From Xanthobacteraceae bacterium (GTDB lineage: Bacteria > Pseudomonadota > Alphaproteobacteria > Rhizobiales > Xanthobacteraceae): 64,000 nt of DNA. The stretch spans positions 2,356,001 to 2,420,000 of the forward strand of contig CP075369.1 in the NCBI GenBank assembly GCA_019454205.1. The letters run 5' to 3'. Positions 49,349 to 58,946 of the stretch are shown one piece after another (the stretch's first letter is position 1; every line of letters starts with the position of its first letter). Both the position numbers and the translations under genes were made by a program. Under the pieces are notes generated by a model. That model did not search any database, was not told the DNA's origin, and saw only the letters and a program-made list of their open reading frames with translations.

Positions 49349-49735
49349 TCAAATCGCCGACAGCTTGTACGCCGTGCCGTAGCGCCCGAAGTCGTGGCTG
49401 GTAATGCCGTGCATGTTGCTACCCTGATATTTGGGGAGCGGTTGCACCACGGTCGCCTTCACCACAACAACCTCGCCCGCCTTCACGAGACCCGCATGGA
49501 TCGCGGCGGTCGCGACATTGGAGTCGCCGGTATAAGTGCCGGTACCCCAGACCTGCCCTTCGGGATTGCCCTTCACGCGGAAGTAATAGCTCGCGCCGAT
49601 CTGGTCGCCGAGTTCAAGCATCGTGTTCGGCGCTTCTCCCGCGAGAAAGCCCTGCTCCAGCAGCGCGTGGATCTGCTTGCGCGTGAGTTGCCCGCGCCGG
49701 TCGAAATATTGAACGAGTTCCTGCACGACTTTCAC
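49349..49735 (-). CDS. LCCL-domain protein
   Basis: A 128-residue protein. Residues 1-55 are helical (VVQELVQYFDRRGQLTRKQI). An LCCL-like domain follows, with VWGTGTYTGDSNVATAAIHA, GLVKAGEVVVVKATVV and GITSHDFGRYGTAYKL. LCCL domains are best known from animal secreted proteins and are uncommon in bacteria. There is no signal peptide. The start is a GTG at 49735 with GGAGG five bases upstream, overlapping the DUF2201 stop by four bases (GTGA), so it is the last gene of the MoxR operon. Function is unknown. Confidence 0.78.
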   Translation of the reverse strand: MKVVQELVQYFDRRGQLTRKQIHALLEQGFLAGEAPNTMLELGDQIGASYYFRVKGNPEGQVWGTGTYTGDSNVATAAIHAGLVKAGEVVVVKATVVQPLPKYQGSNMHGITSHDFGRYGTAYKLSAI

Positions 49736-50994
49736 GAGCGGCCTCCCTGCATCGTAATCATATGTCCGTAGGACGGACGAAACGAAGGATTGCCCTGCGC
49801 GGTGAGCACCCACAGGACGCCGTAGGGCATCTCGTCCTGCGGATAGAGGATGTCGCCGTCGGTGATGACCACGACGGCGGTGATGCGCGGATCTTCGGCC
49901 AGCGCGCGCATGGCGGGGGTAAGATCGCTGCCACCATAGCCGCTGACCTGATACTGCGAGAGTTCCTGCGGCGAGAGCACCTCGTCGCTGGTGACTTCGG
50001 CATCGCATTGCACGAGGCGGATTTCATCGACCGAAACCGCGTCGCAGAAGTCCGCGATCGCGCCGAGCGCATAGGGGATCGCCTCGGTCATCGAGCCGCT
50101 GGAATCGAGCACGACGTTCAGCATCCACGACTCGCGCTTGCGGCCGGGCAGCACGATGTCGCCGCGCACCGCCTCCCGTCGCGAAGGCCGCGAGAACGTG
50201 CGCTCGCCCGGGGCAACCGACTCCATCCATTTCTGCAACGCCATTTCCCATGGCGTGCGGTAGACACCGCGCAGCGCGGTGACCGCCTGCACGGTGCCGC
50301 CGCTCGCGGAACCCCGCCCCTGCGCCGCGCCCATGGCCTTGCCGAGCGCATTCGAACGCGCGGCGGCAGCCCGCACCTTCTTGATGGCGTCCTGCTGGTC
50401 GCCCTTGCAGTCCGGAAACATCTCGCGCTCGCGCTCGGCACTGAGCACGTCGCCCGGCTCCTCGCCTTCCTGCTCGCTGCTGCGGTCCGGCGAAGCGGGA
50501 TCGAGGGCATTGCGGGCCGATGTCTCCTTCCCGTTCCAGACCTGCGTGCGCGACTGGATTTCGTTGCCGCGCTTGCGCATCTCCAGCACGATCTGCTCGG
50601 CGGATTTTTCCTTCGCGCCGGGCATGTCGAGGCCGCCCGCCGGGACATAGGTGAAGCCGAGTTCGGCGCGCAGGATGTCGTTGATGATGTAATCGTGCGC
50701 GTAGTTGAACTCGAGCCGCCCCGAACCGCGGGCGCGGTCGTGGGTCAGCAGCGCAAGATGCATCAGTTCGTGCGCGAGCACGAAGATCAGCTCGTTCTCC
50801 TTCAGCTTGGCGGTGAACTGCCGGTTCGCGATCATCCGGCCAGAGGCGAAGATGCCCATGGTCGGAATCCGGTCGTCGATCTCCGGGCGCACCGCCGCGG
50901 CCAGCCCGGCCAGGTGCGGCATCGGCACCGTGACCAGCTTCAGTCCGCGCCGGATACGCGCAAGCGTCTGCTCGATGGAAGGGACGTCGCTCAT
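49732..50994 (-). CDS. DUF2201 protein: putative metallopeptidase plus VWA-like domain
   Basis: A 420-residue cytoplasmic protein. An N-terminal putative zinc-peptidase region carries HELMH at residues 75-79 (FVLAHELMHLALLTHDRARG). A charged linker follows (about 150-235), and a C-terminal VWA-like domain has the metal-site motif VLDSSGSMTE, GGSDLTPAM and VVITDGD. The ATG at 50994 overlaps the MoxR gene stop by four bases. MoxR/VWA pairs usually act as chaperones that activate or insert metal into a target; a peptidase motif on the VWA partner is the DUF2201 hallmark. The target is unknown. Confidence 0.88.
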   Translation of the reverse strand: MSDVPSIEQTLARIRRGLKLVTVPMPHLAGLAAAVRPEIDDRIPTMGIFASGRMIANRQFTAKLKENELIFVLAHELMHLALLTHDRARGSGRLEFNYAHDYIINDILRAELGFTYVPAGGLDMPGAKEKSAEQIVLEMRKRGNEIQSRTQVWNGKETSARNALDPASPDRSSEQEGEEPGDVLSAEREREMFPDCKGDQQDAIKKVRAAAARSNALGKAMGAAQGRGSASGGTVQAVTALRGVYRTPWEMALQKWMESVAPGERTFSRPSRREAVRGDIVLPGRKRESWMLNVVLDSSGSMTEAIPYALGAIADFCDAVSVDEIRLVQCDAEVTSDEVLSPQELSQYQVSGYGGSDLTPAMRALAEDPRITAVVVITDGDILYPQDEMPYGVLWVLTAQGNPSFRPSYGHMITMQGGRS

Positions 50995-52025
50995 ATCGAG
51001 GTGACTTCCTTCAAGAGCTTCAGCATCGCCTTGTCCGCGCCGAGCGCGCCCCACGGCTCCACCAGTTCGCTGATGACGGTGAGCCGTGCTTCCGCCGGCA
51101 GGCTTTCGAGGAACTTGTTCACCGCGCGCGGCTTCAGGTTCGCGAGCTTGCCGTCGCGCAGGTTCTGCCGGATGCAATTCAGGACGAACCAGCGCGCCGC
51201 ATCGGTTTTCGGCAACAGGTCCGGCTTGTTGATGTAGTCCTCGATCGGCTGCATCTGGCCGATGGATTCTTCCGCCAGCGCGCAGAACACGGCTGCGTCT
51301 TCCGCCGACAGCCGCCCGAAGGCGAGCGCGCGGCGCGACTCGTCGTTGAGCACGCCGGCCTGCTCCGCCATGTCGAGCGCGCGGGAGAACTGCGCCCATG
51401 CACGCGGTGTCGAGAACGGCACCGGATCGGCCGGGACCTCGCGCATCAGCGCGTCGGGCATGTAGGAGATGAACGCGCGCACGTCGGCACGCACGCCGTT
51501 CTTCGCGGCCCACGCCTGCCATTCGGAGACGTCGGCGCGCAGGTGCAGGATGGTGACGCGGTTGACCAGCGCCGAACTCATGGCGCGCACAAGCGCGCGG
51601 TCCTGCGCGCGGTTACCGGCGGCAACGACCCAGGTGCCCTTCGGCAACTGGTGCTCGCCGAGGCGGCGCTCCAGCAGCAGCGAATAGAACGCCTTCTGCA
51701 CGTCCGGCGCGCAGGCGGGCAGTTCGTCGAGGAACAGGCAGAACGGCTCCGGGTTTTCGGGCAGCAGGATGCGCGGCGGGCAGAACACCGAGCGCTCGCC
51801 CACAATGCGCGGGATGCCGCTGACGTCTTCCGGGGCGATCTGGGTGCCGAGCAGCGAGCGGCACGGCAGCCCGGCCTCGGCGGCCGCCTGATAGACGATG
51901 TCCGATTTGCCGATGCCCGGGGGCGAGAGCAGAAGAAAGCTCTGCTCGTGGGCCATGCATTGCACCAGCTTCTTGGCTTGATGCAGCGTGATGCTTTCGT
52001 CGCGAACCCGGACCGGTGCGTTCAT
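50991..52025 (-). CDS. MoxR-family AAA+ ATPase
   Basis: A 344-residue AAA+ protein. Walker A is LLSPPGIGKSDIVY near residue 35, Walker B LFLDELPACAPDVQKAFYSL, sensor 1 WVVAAGNRAQD, and a helical lid follows (STPRAWAQFSRALDMAEQ). The ATG at 52025 has GAGGGAAG upstream; a longer start adds 14 unsupported residues. It is first in the MoxR-DUF2201-LCCL operon, with ATGA-type overlaps at both junctions. The MoxR class works with VWA proteins to remodel client proteins. Confidence 0.9.
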   Translation of the reverse strand: MNAPVRVRDESITLHQAKKLVQCMAHEQSFLLLSPPGIGKSDIVYQAAAEAGLPCRSLLGTQIAPEDVSGIPRIVGERSVFCPPRILLPENPEPFCLFLDELPACAPDVQKAFYSLLLERRLGEHQLPKGTWVVAAGNRAQDRALVRAMSSALVNRVTILHLRADVSEWQAWAAKNGVRADVRAFISYMPDALMREVPADPVPFSTPRAWAQFSRALDMAEQAGVLNDESRRALAFGRLSAEDAAVFCALAEESIGQMQPIEDYINKPDLLPKTDAARWFVLNCIRQNLRDGKLANLKPRAVNKFLESLPAEARLTVISELVEPWGALGADKAMLKLLKEVTSI

Positions 52026-52238
52026 GATGCTTCCCTCTATCCACCCGGAACGGGCGGTCGGCGGCATCTAGGAAGGCGTTTCGGGCAGCGCTATAGCGGC
52101 GCGCGAAATTTCTTTTGGATTCGCGTGTGGGTTGCGGCCTATAAGTAGAAAAAAATCGGGTGCAATCGGGGGTCGTTGCCGGTTGCGGGCGGCGGCACAG
52201 TTAGGCGCGGCGAAGCCTTCTTCTTCTGCGCGGCACAG

Positions 52239-53375
52239 TCAGTAGTTCTGCTGTACGAACACGGCGAGACTGCTGAGAAACTCGGCCGAGCGCCGGTCCC
52301 TCGCGCATATCCTCGCCAGCAACTGCTCGTCGATCTTCGGCGCGTAGGATGAAGGCTGGCAAAGAATACCGAGCGTTTCAGGATTGTTGAAATTGACGGA
52401 AGACAGGCGGTTACGCTTTTCCTTGACCTGCTGCACGATTCCTTTTCCGAAAGGAAACATCGCAGCATCAAGCTCCATCCGTCCTATGAGATTGGCAAAT
52501 TCTGGATTTCGCAATTCGGATAATATTTTCCGCGTCGCTTCCTCCGTCGGCCTGATCTTCAGCATCTGATAGTGAAACTGAAGCATGTACTGCTGATCGG
52601 CATAGGCTTTCACCACGCCTTCGGCATCCAGTGAGTATCCGGCGGCAAGAATAGTGTCCCGGTGCTCCTTGAGCGTGGCCTGCTCGGTGGCAGTCGCTTG
52701 CTCTTCCGCTTTTTGTTTTTCTTCGAGCTGCCGTTTCTCCTGCCGCTCAAGAATGTCCGCCGTACGCTGCGATTGTGCTTCGATGCGTCCCAGCGCGGCA
52801 AGCAGCGCGTTCTGCACGGCCCCGGCACCCGGTACGATCTCGGCTATCGCGCCGTTGGTCTTGGCGTTAGGTACGGCATTCTGCAAACCGAACAGCGCTG
52901 CGCTGCATACGAAAAGGACGCCGCAAAACTGCGCGCCATTCGTGACCTGCGCTTTCATTCCGCCAGCGAAACGCCTGAGTATCAGCAACAGCCCGCCGAA
53001 CAACACCGACCCGATCAATACCGGCTGCGTCAGTTCGACAATGGGTTTCAGAAGGTCGCCGAGAAACGTAAGCGCACCTGCGAATGCGCCGTAGCGCAAT
53101 TTCAGGAGTTTGAAGCCCCTCGTAGTAGCACCGACGGCTCGCTCCACCCTGCCTTTGGGCGCGGCATGGAAATAATCTTCCACTTCGGCGATGGCGTCAT
53201 CGAGATCGAGCGAAGCTTCCAAGTAGGCCGGATCGGCGGAACCTTGAGACCCGCCGGCATAACCGCGAACAAGGGCACGATGCATACGGTCATAGACCGC
53301 TTGCCGCTGGGAGGCGTCGTTCTCGTCGATCTTGTCGAGTTCGCGCCAGATCAGTTGGAGAAAGCGGTCGCGCAT
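52239..53375 (-). CDS. Hypothetical membrane protein with coiled coil
   Basis: A 378-residue protein I do not recognise. Residues 1-95 are charged and helical. Two hydrophobic segments follow (about 115-133, VLIGSVLFGGLLLIL, and 145-163, FCGVLFVCSAALFGL). A coiled-coil stretch rich in Glu, Lys and Gln runs from about 195 to 240 (RQEKRQLEEKQKAEEQATAT-like), and a soluble C-terminal domain of 140 residues ends it. It stands alone between the MoxR operon and the glycan genes. No enzymatic motif is visible. Confidence 0.65.
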   Translation of the reverse strand: MRDRFLQLIWRELDKIDENDASQRQAVYDRMHRALVRGYAGGSQGSADPAYLEASLDLDDAIAEVEDYFHAAPKGRVERAVGATTRGFKLLKLRYGAFAGALTFLGDLLKPIVELTQPVLIGSVLFGGLLLILRRFAGGMKAQVTNGAQFCGVLFVCSAALFGLQNAVPNAKTNGAIAEIVPGAGAVQNALLAALGRIEAQSQRTADILERQEKRQLEEKQKAEEQATATEQATLKEHRDTILAAGYSLDAEGVVKAYADQQYMLQFHYQMLKIRPTEEATRKILSELRNPEFANLIGRMELDAAMFPFGKGIVQQVKEKRNRLSSVNFNNPETLGILCQPSSYAPKIDEQLLARICARDRRSAEFLSSLAVFVQQNY

Positions 53376-53475
53376 AGAAGCGCAAAATTGCTACAGGCAC
53401 GGAGGCAAGACAAGTGGCTCGATAGAACCAGTTACGATTCTTGCAAAAGCCGGCGCTGTAAGCAGACCCCAGCGC

Positions 53476-55059
53476 TCAATTTTTGATCAGGAGCACATCG
53501 TCGAGCAAAAGCGCATCGAGGTCTACCTTGAGGAAGCATCGGACAGTATCGGCAGGCGTCTCCACAATCGGTTCGCCATTGTCGTTAAACGAGGTGTTGA
53601 GCAAAACGGGGACGCCGGTGCGCTGCCCGAACAATTCGATCAGCTTGCGGAAGCGCGGGTTGTCGTTCTCGCTTACCGTCTGCAGCCGTCCCGTGCCATC
53701 GACATGCGTGACCGCGGGAATGACGGCGCGCTTCTCTTCTCGCACCATCGGCACAAGAAGCATGTACGGGCTAGGGCAGTCGATCTCGAAAAATTCTGCC
53801 GCACGTTCCTCCAGACAAGCTGGCGCAAATGGCCGGAACGCTTCGCGATGCTTTACCCGCGCGTTGAGCGTGTCCTTGTTCTCGGCTTTCATCGGACTCA
53901 TCAGCATGCTGCGGTTGCCGAGTGCGCGCGGACCCATTTCAGAACGGCCGTGGAAATGACCGACGATTTTGTTGGCCGCAAGCATGTCAGCGGTTTGCTC
54001 CAGCACATTTTCCCGCACGATCTTGCATCGGCCTTCAGCGAGTTTCACCGCCGCTTCCACGTCGTCCTTGCCATACAGCGGCCCGATATAGGGCGAAACT
54101 TCCTTTGTCATGCGCGGACGGTTGGCGATGACATGATAACCATACAGCGCCGCGCCGAGCGGGATGCCGGTGTCGGACGACGCGGGATTGATAAAAACTT
54201 CTTCGAAAATGCCGCTCTTGCGGATGATGTCGTTGGCAACCGAATTCAGCGCCACGCCACCGGACAGACACAACCGTTTCTTGCCGGTCATTTCCTTTGC
54301 ATAGGCCGCGAGGTGCAGTAGCGCCTCTTCGCACTCCTTCTGCGCATCAAAAGAAGCGCGCGCCTTCTCGTCGAAGGTTTCGATTTTCACTGGATTGCGC
54401 AGTGCATACTCACCTTCGACGCAGAAATCCGAGTAATCCGTGACGATACCGTCGTAATGCTTATTGATGTGCAGAAGCGGTCCTGGCAGATCGCGGCCAT
54501 ATGGGGCGAGACCCATCGTCTTGCCTTCCTGCAACAGTCCGAAACCGACCGCATGCGTCACCGCGGCGTACATCAGACCGATGCCGATGGTATCGGTATG
54601 CGCTACGCGGCGAATTCCGCGGTCGTTCCCCTCAAATAGACTTTGCGTCTCGTTGTCCGAACCGCGGCCATCGACAATCAGAATCGCGGAATCTTCGAAC
54701 GTCGAGGAGAAAAATGTCGAACAGGCATGCGCAAGGTGATGGTTGATGACATGGATACGCGCGGGATCGATTTTCTCCAGCAGCGTCCCCGCAATCGATG
54801 ATTTCTCGAATACGTCGCGCCGCCAGTCGGGAACGCGAATGTAATCGAGCACCACCATGTCGATTTCATCGAGCGAATTCACGCCCGCATCGCGCATGCA
54901 GGCTTCAATGCCGCGCTTCGGAAACGCGCGCGAATCCTTCACGCGATCGAGGCGCTCCTCGGACACCATGACGACATGGGGACCCTTGCCGTCATCGCGG
55001 ATCAGAGCCGCGCCGGTATTGTGCCAAGGGTCGCGATGCAGGCCGAGAATAATCACCAT
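53476..55059 (-). CDS. Carbamoyltransferase (NodU/CmcH family)
   Basis: A 527-residue O-carbamoyltransferase. The N-terminal Kae1-like domain has the metal-binding HHLAHA, the VDGRGSD loop and CLSGGVALNSVAN. The C-terminal YrdC-like domain has GRSEMGPRALGNRSML and PVLLNTSFNDNGEPIV. It transfers carbamoyl from carbamoyl phosphate via carbamoyl-adenylate to a hydroxyl, probably a sugar of the glycan made by this locus. It follows the TylF-like gene after 18 bp, at the 3' end of a three-gene minus-strand operon. Confidence 0.93.
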   Translation of the reverse strand: MVIILGLHRDPWHNTGAALIRDDGKGPHVVMVSEERLDRVKDSRAFPKRGIEACMRDAGVNSLDEIDMVVLDYIRVPDWRRDVFEKSSIAGTLLEKIDPARIHVINHHLAHACSTFFSSTFEDSAILIVDGRGSDNETQSLFEGNDRGIRRVAHTDTIGIGLMYAAVTHAVGFGLLQEGKTMGLAPYGRDLPGPLLHINKHYDGIVTDYSDFCVEGEYALRNPVKIETFDEKARASFDAQKECEEALLHLAAYAKEMTGKKRLCLSGGVALNSVANDIIRKSGIFEEVFINPASSDTGIPLGAALYGYHVIANRPRMTKEVSPYIGPLYGKDDVEAAVKLAEGRCKIVRENVLEQTADMLAANKIVGHFHGRSEMGPRALGNRSMLMSPMKAENKDTLNARVKHREAFRPFAPACLEERAAEFFEIDCPSPYMLLVPMVREEKRAVIPAVTHVDGTGRLQTVSENDNPRFRKLIELFGQRTGVPVLLNTSFNDNGEPIVETPADTVRCFLKVDLDALLLDDVLLIKN

Positions 55060-55077
55060 GCGTACTTTTCTGGAAAA

Positions 55078-55845
55078 CTAACGGACGAAATAGGAAATGC
55101 GCGAGCAGAACGGCACGCGCTTGATTTCCACCGACCCGACATCGAGCACGTCCAGCAGCGCTGCGGTCTCGCCCGGGAATGCGCGGTGATTGAGTTCGTC
55201 GAACGCAACAATCCCGCCCTTGGGAACGCGCTTGAGGCAGTTCTCAAGCACGAATTTCGTCGGCTCATAGATATCGAGATCGAGGTAGAGCAACGCGATC
55301 AGGAGATGACGGCTTTCGTCAAGAAATTTGGGCAGCGTCTCCAGCACATCACCCTTCACCAAGCGGGTTTTAGGCATATGGCCGAGAAAACGATTGCGGT
55401 CGGAGAGCGCGATTGCGCGCTGCAAGCGCTCGTACGAATCCGCGCGCAAGCCGCCCTTTTTCACAAGCGCCGAATCGCCCCGCTTGTCGTTGTCGGAGAT
55501 GTCGGGAAAACCCTCGAAGGTGTCGAACCCTACGATTTCACGCGTCAGGTTGTTCGGCTCCAGAATGGAGCTGAAATGCGCGTAGGACATCAACCCTTGT
55601 CCGTTGAACACGCCGAATTCCAGAACAGATCCCTGCACGTCCTTGATCTGCCGGAACAGTTCATAGCGCGCGAGAAAATCGCTGATCGCCTGCCGCGGCG
55701 TATAGACCGAAAACGACCGCAGCTTCATCAGGTCGCCGGTGTCGTCCTCGCGGAAGAACGCAACGAGATCGTCGTAATAGGAAAGGGTGTCGGCCGTGTT
55801 GCGGTCGCGCGACATGCCGACTTCGGCGAGCACGTTGTCCTTCAT
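55078..55845 (-). CDS. TylF/MycF-type sugar O-methyltransferase
   Basis: A 255-residue SAM methyltransferase of the macrocin O-methyltransferase family. Markers are VLEFGVFNGQGLMSYAHF (SAM site), VGFDTFEGFPDISDNDKRGD, LVKGDVLETLPKFL and LYLDLDIYEPTKFVLENC with the metal-binding acidic residues. It probably methylates a hydroxyl of a deoxysugar. It overlaps the phytanoyl-CoA dioxygenase-like gene by four bases (ATGA). Confidence 0.87.
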   Translation of the reverse strand: MKDNVLAEVGMSRDRNTADTLSYYDDLVAFFREDDTGDLMKLRSFSVYTPRQAISDFLARYELFRQIKDVQGSVLEFGVFNGQGLMSYAHFSSILEPNNLTREIVGFDTFEGFPDISDNDKRGDSALVKKGGLRADSYERLQRAIALSDRNRFLGHMPKTRLVKGDVLETLPKFLDESRHLLIALLYLDLDIYEPTKFVLENCLKRVPKGGIVAFDELNHRAFPGETAALLDVLDVGSVEIKRVPFCSRISYFVR

Positions 55846-56636
55846 TTTAGGCGCGCTTCGGCGAGATAATTAGTGTGATAGATATTTGTCACATCGCCCC
55901 ACGGATAGCCTGCGGCAACGAATTCCGGTTCGGCCAGATCGGCGTGACGCACCTGCGCTGTCCAGCGAACCTTGTCGCTACGATTGGGAACGCTCCGGTG
56001 CAGGATGAATTGAGAGAACACGACGAGATCGCCGCGATCCGCCTCTACCACTTCACCGTTCTCGGTCGGCTCGTTCACGAGCACCAGATCGGTCGGCGAC
56101 ATCGACTTGTTAGAGGGCGGCGTTCCATCGCGCGTGTAACGTACCGGCAGCATACCCTCCTTGTGACTTCCGGATACGACCTCGACGCTGCCATGCATGG
56201 CACCGACCGGACCGAATGGAATCCAGTAGGTGAGCGAATTCAGCGAACCCAAAAGGTAAGTGATGTCCTGATGCCAATGAAACAGACGATTGTCTTCCGA
56301 AGGCATGTCCATACGGATGTTGTAGGACTTCATCACAGCAGGCAGTTGCAGGCCGAGTTGCCTGGAAACGCCGGTAAGAGCCTCTGCTGAAGCCAGCTGG
56401 TTGAGCGTCACGAGATAACGCAACGCGTCGTAGAATTTTCCGCGAATGGGACCGGCCATCTTTTCCAGCCGTCCGGTTGCCTCCGGCATACTGAAGCTCG
56501 CGTCGAATACCTTGCCGAGCGTTTCGATTTCCGCCGAAGTCTGGTCGAGAAATGAGGTGCCGTCGAAGAAACCACGCGCAACGACGTAGCCATGCTCTTC
56601 AAAACGGGCCAGTTCCTGATCGGTTAATTTTCGCAT
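55842..56636 (-). CDS. Phytanoyl-CoA dioxygenase (PhyH) family protein
   Basis: A 264-residue Fe(II)/2-oxoglutarate dioxygenase of the PhyH family. Iron ligands fit LFHWHQDITY (His and Asp) and the distal His in SQFILHRSVPNRSDKVRWT, whose Arg would bind 2-oxoglutarate. Residues 1-50 (LARFEEHGYVVARGFFDG) are the usual PhyH start. In glycan or secondary-metabolite loci such enzymes hydroxylate a sugar or lipid part. It is first of the PhyH-TylF-carbamoyltransferase operon; the 250 bp upstream separates it from the plus-strand GT2. Confidence 0.87.
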   Translation of the reverse strand: MRKLTDQELARFEEHGYVVARGFFDGTSFLDQTSAEIETLGKVFDASFSMPEATGRLEKMAGPIRGKFYDALRYLVTLNQLASAEALTGVSRQLGLQLPAVMKSYNIRMDMPSEDNRLFHWHQDITYLLGSLNSLTYWIPFGPVGAMHGSVEVVSGSHKEGMLPVRYTRDGTPPSNKSMSPTDLVLVNEPTENGEVVEADRGDLVVFSQFILHRSVPNRSDKVRWTAQVRHADLAEPEFVAAGYPWGDVTNIYHTNYLAEARLK

Positions 56637-56887
56637 GCGGGGTTGTTACACCATCCCCATAGGCTGTTCAAACGCCCAAAAAGACAGAGGATTCAAGGCT
56701 TATGCACTGCCTCCACTGATGGCATTTCCCAACGAATATCCCATCTGCCTGCGTCAGTTGGTCCGCAGGGCAAAAAAGAGTTGGCTGGGCAAAGCTGCCT
56801 CTTCCTGCGAAAAGTCCGGCACAGTGGTTCGCAAGCGCCCTTCTCGCAGCCCGGCGCCCAAAGAACCGACCTCGGACGAACCGATCG

Positions 56888-57805
56888 ATGCCTTCTCCCG
56901 AATCCCGCCTGACCATTGCACTACCGACATTCAATCGCAGTGAATATCTTCAAAGTTGTCTCGATAACATTGCAGCACAGACGCATCGCGACTACCACGT
57001 TTTGATCCTCGACAATGCCTCGACTGATGCGACCGCCGATATCGCCTCGAAGTTTTGCGCCAAGGATCCCCGTTTTCGTCACCTAAGACAGCCCGAACAT
57101 ATACCCGGCCTGATCAATTTCGCAGACGGGTTACGGCGCGCCGGTTCGCCGCTATTCATGTGGCGGGCCGATGACGACCTGTGGGCGCCAGATTATCTCG
57201 AGAAGCTGATTGCGACACGCGATGCCAGCCCTCACTGCAGACTGGTTGCCGCCAGAACTATTCAGCAACGCATCGATGGCGCCGAGCGCGAAATTCGCGG
57301 CGAAATACCTTTCCCGCAAGTCGGCACCGGCGATATCGCGAGAATGCGTCTGCTGCTCAAATCAACGCCAAGCTGGGTATACGGAATCTATGACCACGAC
57401 GTTCTGTTGCCCGTTCTGGAACAGGCGCTGGCTGAATACGTCGAACCATGGGCTTGCGACCAGCTCGTGCTCTTTTACTTCGGCTTAAACGGGCTGATCG
57501 CAGGCACAAACGACACCACGTTCACGATGCAGCGCTTCGAAAAAAAGGACGCGCCAGTAAGCGCCACGCATCAGTATAAAAAAGGCGACACGATCACGGA
57601 GAAGCTAGATTTCGAAGTTATGCTTCGCGAGCGCTTTTATCGCATTGGCTCGCAGTGGATCGACAAAGCAATTTCAAACCCTGTCCGTGCCGCGACTTGG
57701 CGGCTGTTTCTGCTGCATTTCATGGCCAGAAAAATCATGCCGGCACGAACGATCTGGCGCAGGCGCGTCCGCCACGCGATACGAACGGCATTCGGCAAGT
57801 CATAA
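56888..57805 (+). CDS. Family 2 glycosyltransferase
   Basis: A 305-residue GT-A transferase. LTIALPTFNRSEYLQSCLDN opens the fold, VLILDNASTDATADIA is the nucleotide-binding strand, and FMWRADDDLWAPDYLEKL carries the DxD motif. The C-terminal 100 residues are basic and may bind membrane. It is the only plus-strand gene in the glycan locus, lying between two minus-strand operons. Base composition is lower in GC than its neighbours, hinting at separate acquisition. Donor and acceptor are unknown. Confidence 0.87.
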   Translation: MPSPESRLTIALPTFNRSEYLQSCLDNIAAQTHRDYHVLILDNASTDATADIASKFCAKDPRFRHLRQPEHIPGLINFADGLRRAGSPLFMWRADDDLWAPDYLEKLIATRDASPHCRLVAARTIQQRIDGAEREIRGEIPFPQVGTGDIARMRLLLKSTPSWVYGIYDHDVLLPVLEQALAEYVEPWACDQLVLFYFGLNGLIAGTNDTTFTMQRFEKKDAPVSATHQYKKGDTITEKLDFEVMLRERFYRIGSQWIDKAISNPVRAATWRLFLLHFMARKIMPARTIWRRRVRHAIRTAFGKS

Positions 57806-57823
57806 AAACCAGGCGGACGAGCC

Positions 57824-58933
57824 TCAGAATCGAACTGTGTTCTTGTCGAGAAATCGCGCGAGTGGAGATTTCTCCAGCACGCTATCCGGCAATCCTCTCG
57901 ACCTACCCTCCATCGCCGCTCGTGTGGCATCGGCATAAGGCGCCAACGAAGCTGGCAGCCGGTCATCCATGACGCCAAGCCTGAAGCCTGCGTTCGCCAG
58001 AAAAGTATAATCCTCGATGACGCAAGCGCTCGCCGCAGGGTTCGCATGCAGCGTAGCGAAGTGCGTGTTGCACAACCCAATCGCAAGCTTGCGCTTCTGG
58101 TCCTTATCCGCCGCTGCAAAAACTTGCTCGGCAAGCGCAGTAAGGATCGGGAAATCTGCTGCATCCGGGCGATCCGGTTCGCGCAGCGAAACCGGCTGAC
58201 CTGAACCAAGCCCACAAAGAAAATGATGCGGGGAAAACTCGCCGTCCTGTTTAGCGCCGCCGAATTCGGAAAAGCTGCGGCACTGCTGCCGGATCGCGAA
58301 CCCGGCTTTCTTCAGAATTTCCCCCAGCCCCTCCGCTGTATGCCATTGCACAACCGGCGCGGTCAGATCGTCCCTCGCCCGGAGGCGCGCAGCAGGAGAA
58401 TAAAGAAAAGAGTCCGAAAAAAACTCCTGCGCGTTCTCGTATACAAATCCGCTTCTTGCACTCTCGACCACGGCTTCGCGAAGGCTTCCACGATCATAGG
58501 AATAGAATAGCGCGAGCGCGTTGTCGTCACTGCGCAATCCGGCGATGTTCTTCGCGAATATCACCGGCTCGGCGATATGATGGAGAATGCCGTAAATCCA
58601 AAGAATATCGGCACGCACAGATAACGGTTCCAGCATGGCGTTGCCGTGGACGATCTCGATGCCGGAGACGCTCTCTTCGCGGCAGAATTCACTGAAGCGG
58701 CGCACATTACTTGCGGAAGCATCGACCGCGATCACCTTCCCCGCACCCGCTTTCCGCGCAGCTAGCGACCAGTTACCTCGGCCGAAAGCATAATCGAGGA
58801 AAACTTTTCCTTCGATCGCACCGCCAAAAACATCACGCAGATAGGCGGCGCAGGCATCGATCCATCGCACATGTGGGCGTTCGTAACGGAACATGCTTTC
58901 CGCGTATTCGTCGATGCGCTTGTTGCTGATCAA
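57824..58933 (-). CDS. Class I SAM-dependent methyltransferase
   Basis: A 369-residue protein. Residues 45-160 form the methyltransferase domain: VFLDYAFGRGNWSLAARKAG (SAM site, with FGRG in place of GxGxG), VIAVDASASNVRRF, and DILWIYGILHHIAEP. The remaining 200 residues are helical and unfamiliar. It lies 13 bp after the CmcI-like gene and is the last gene of the long rfb operon. It probably acts on a glycan or its lipid carrier. Confidence 0.78.
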   Translation of the reverse strand: MISNKRIDEYAESMFRYERPHVRWIDACAAYLRDVFGGAIEGKVFLDYAFGRGNWSLAARKAGAGKVIAVDASASNVRRFSEFCREESVSGIEIVHGNAMLEPLSVRADILWIYGILHHIAEPVIFAKNIAGLRSDDNALALFYSYDRGSLREAVVESARSGFVYENAQEFFSDSFLYSPAARLRARDDLTAPVVQWHTAEGLGEILKKAGFAIRQQCRSFSEFGGAKQDGEFSPHHFLCGLGSGQPVSLREPDRPDAADFPILTALAEQVFAAADKDQKRKLAIGLCNTHFATLHANPAASACVIEDYTFLANAGFRLGVMDDRLPASLAPYADATRAAMEGRSRGLPDSVLEKSPLARFLDKNTVRF

Positions 58934-58946
58934 GTGAGCGACCGTT

